A stretch of DNA of 64,000 nt from Dyadobacter psychrophilus (GTDB taxonomy: Bacteria > Bacteroidota > Bacteroidia > Cytophagales > Spirosomataceae), in NCBI RefSeq assembly GCF_900167945.1, contig NZ_FUZA01000005.1, positions 1-64,000 on the forward strand. The letters run 5' to 3'. The notes under the pieces are model-generated. The model was given only the letters and a program-made list of their open reading frames with translations, did no database searches and was not told the DNA's origin. A program made the position numbers and the translations under genes. This document shows positions 63,739-64,000 of the stretch, one piece after another (the first letter of the stretch is position 1; every line of letters starts with the position of its first letter).

Positions 63739-64000
63739 ATGAATTGGTATGAGGATGAAGTTGTGAGGGTGGAAAAGGAATGTCAAAAGTTGTCTTTTCA
63801 GCCGGAAACATTGTTTTATGGTAGTTCCAGCATTAATCTCTGGACTACATTGTATACGGATTTTGAGGATATTAAACCTGTTAATCTGGGTTTTGGAGGT
63901 TCAACATTGGCAGCATGTTCCTGGTTTTTCGACCGGATCATGGCGCAAGTCAGTTCCGCAAAGACGGTAATTATTTATGCAGGCGACAACGACCTGGGCG
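63739..64000 (+). CDS. SGNH/GDSL-type hydrolase (partial, cut by window edge)
   Basis: From the ATG at 63739 the frame is open to the end of the window (about 87 codons). It reads PETLFYGSSSINLWTTLYTD, then VNLGFGGSTLAACSW and VIIYAGDNDLG. These are blocks I, II and III of an SGNH hydrolase, with the nucleophile Ser in the GSSSI segment. It lacks a signal peptide. The function is esterase-like; the substrate is unknown. It is divergent from the propeller-toroid gene. Confidence 0.75.
   Translation, partial: MNWYEDEVVRVEKECQKLSFQPETLFYGSSSINLWTTLYTDFEDIKPVNLGFGGSTLAACSWFFDRIMAQVSSAKTVIIYAGDNDLG

Overview
The window looks like the chromosome of a Bacteroidota bacterium, most likely Cytophagales / Spirosomataceae and Dyadobacter-like. 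The lineage is an inference from gene content: a SusC/SusD pair with sulfatases, LytS/LytT-type signalling, many AraC and Crp/Fnr regulators, and several -7 elements matching the Bacteroidota consensus TAnnTTTG. No rRNA, tRNA, CRISPR array or intact transposase was seen.

Region 1 (1-6945, minus strand) is one tight operon. It holds a His-Xaa-Ser (Hxs) system, in order hxsA (a repeat protein with five HXS repeats and a peptidoglycan-binding-like C-terminus), hxsD, hxsB and hxsC (two radical SAM maturases). With gaps of only a few bases it continues into a membrane-anchored SGNH hydrolase fused to a TolB-like propeller, then an MBOAT O-acyltransferase, then the first codons of a further gene. 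Hxs genes are a known but functionally obscure set. The in-operon SGNH and MBOAT pair suggests that the radical-SAM-modified product, or the envelope polymer it binds, is also O-acylated. This is the best candidate for an undescribed system here.

Region 2 (7330-34576) is a mosaic of small detoxification and redox genes, each beside its own regulator: Ohr, two alpha/beta hydrolases, isochorismatase, SDRs, NmrA-type quinone reductases, pirin, a flavin monooxygenase-like enzyme, carbonic anhydrase and a VOC protein. The regulators are of the Crp/Fnr, HxlR, ArsR, AraC and LytTR types. Several regulator/target pairs carry clear palindromes, such as TTTACCA-N2-TGGTAAA, CAGTATAC-N4-GTATACTG and TTAGG-N6-CCTAA. 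The same region holds abutting gene remnants (peptidase/LysR, AraC/acetylesterase, XRE/Phd antitoxin) and a frameshifted outer-membrane protein gene, so it has been rearranged repeatedly.

Region 3 (34611-53632) is mixed housekeeping: an XRE regulator, a UvrA2-like ATPase, a YtxH and YsnF/AvaK stress operon, a PadR regulator with a large FtsX-like permease, an ArsR-DUF6428-GNAT operon with operator-like sites, a sulfatase, NAD(P)-glutamate dehydrogenase, a NamZ-like muramidase and small NTF2/SRPBCC proteins.

Region 4 (53996-64000) holds a zinc alcohol dehydrogenase and then a polysaccharide-utilisation-like locus: SusC, SusD, a sulfatase, and convergently a large propeller plus toroid protein. 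It ends in an SGNH-like gene cut by the window edge. A consensus Bacteroidota promoter precedes susC.
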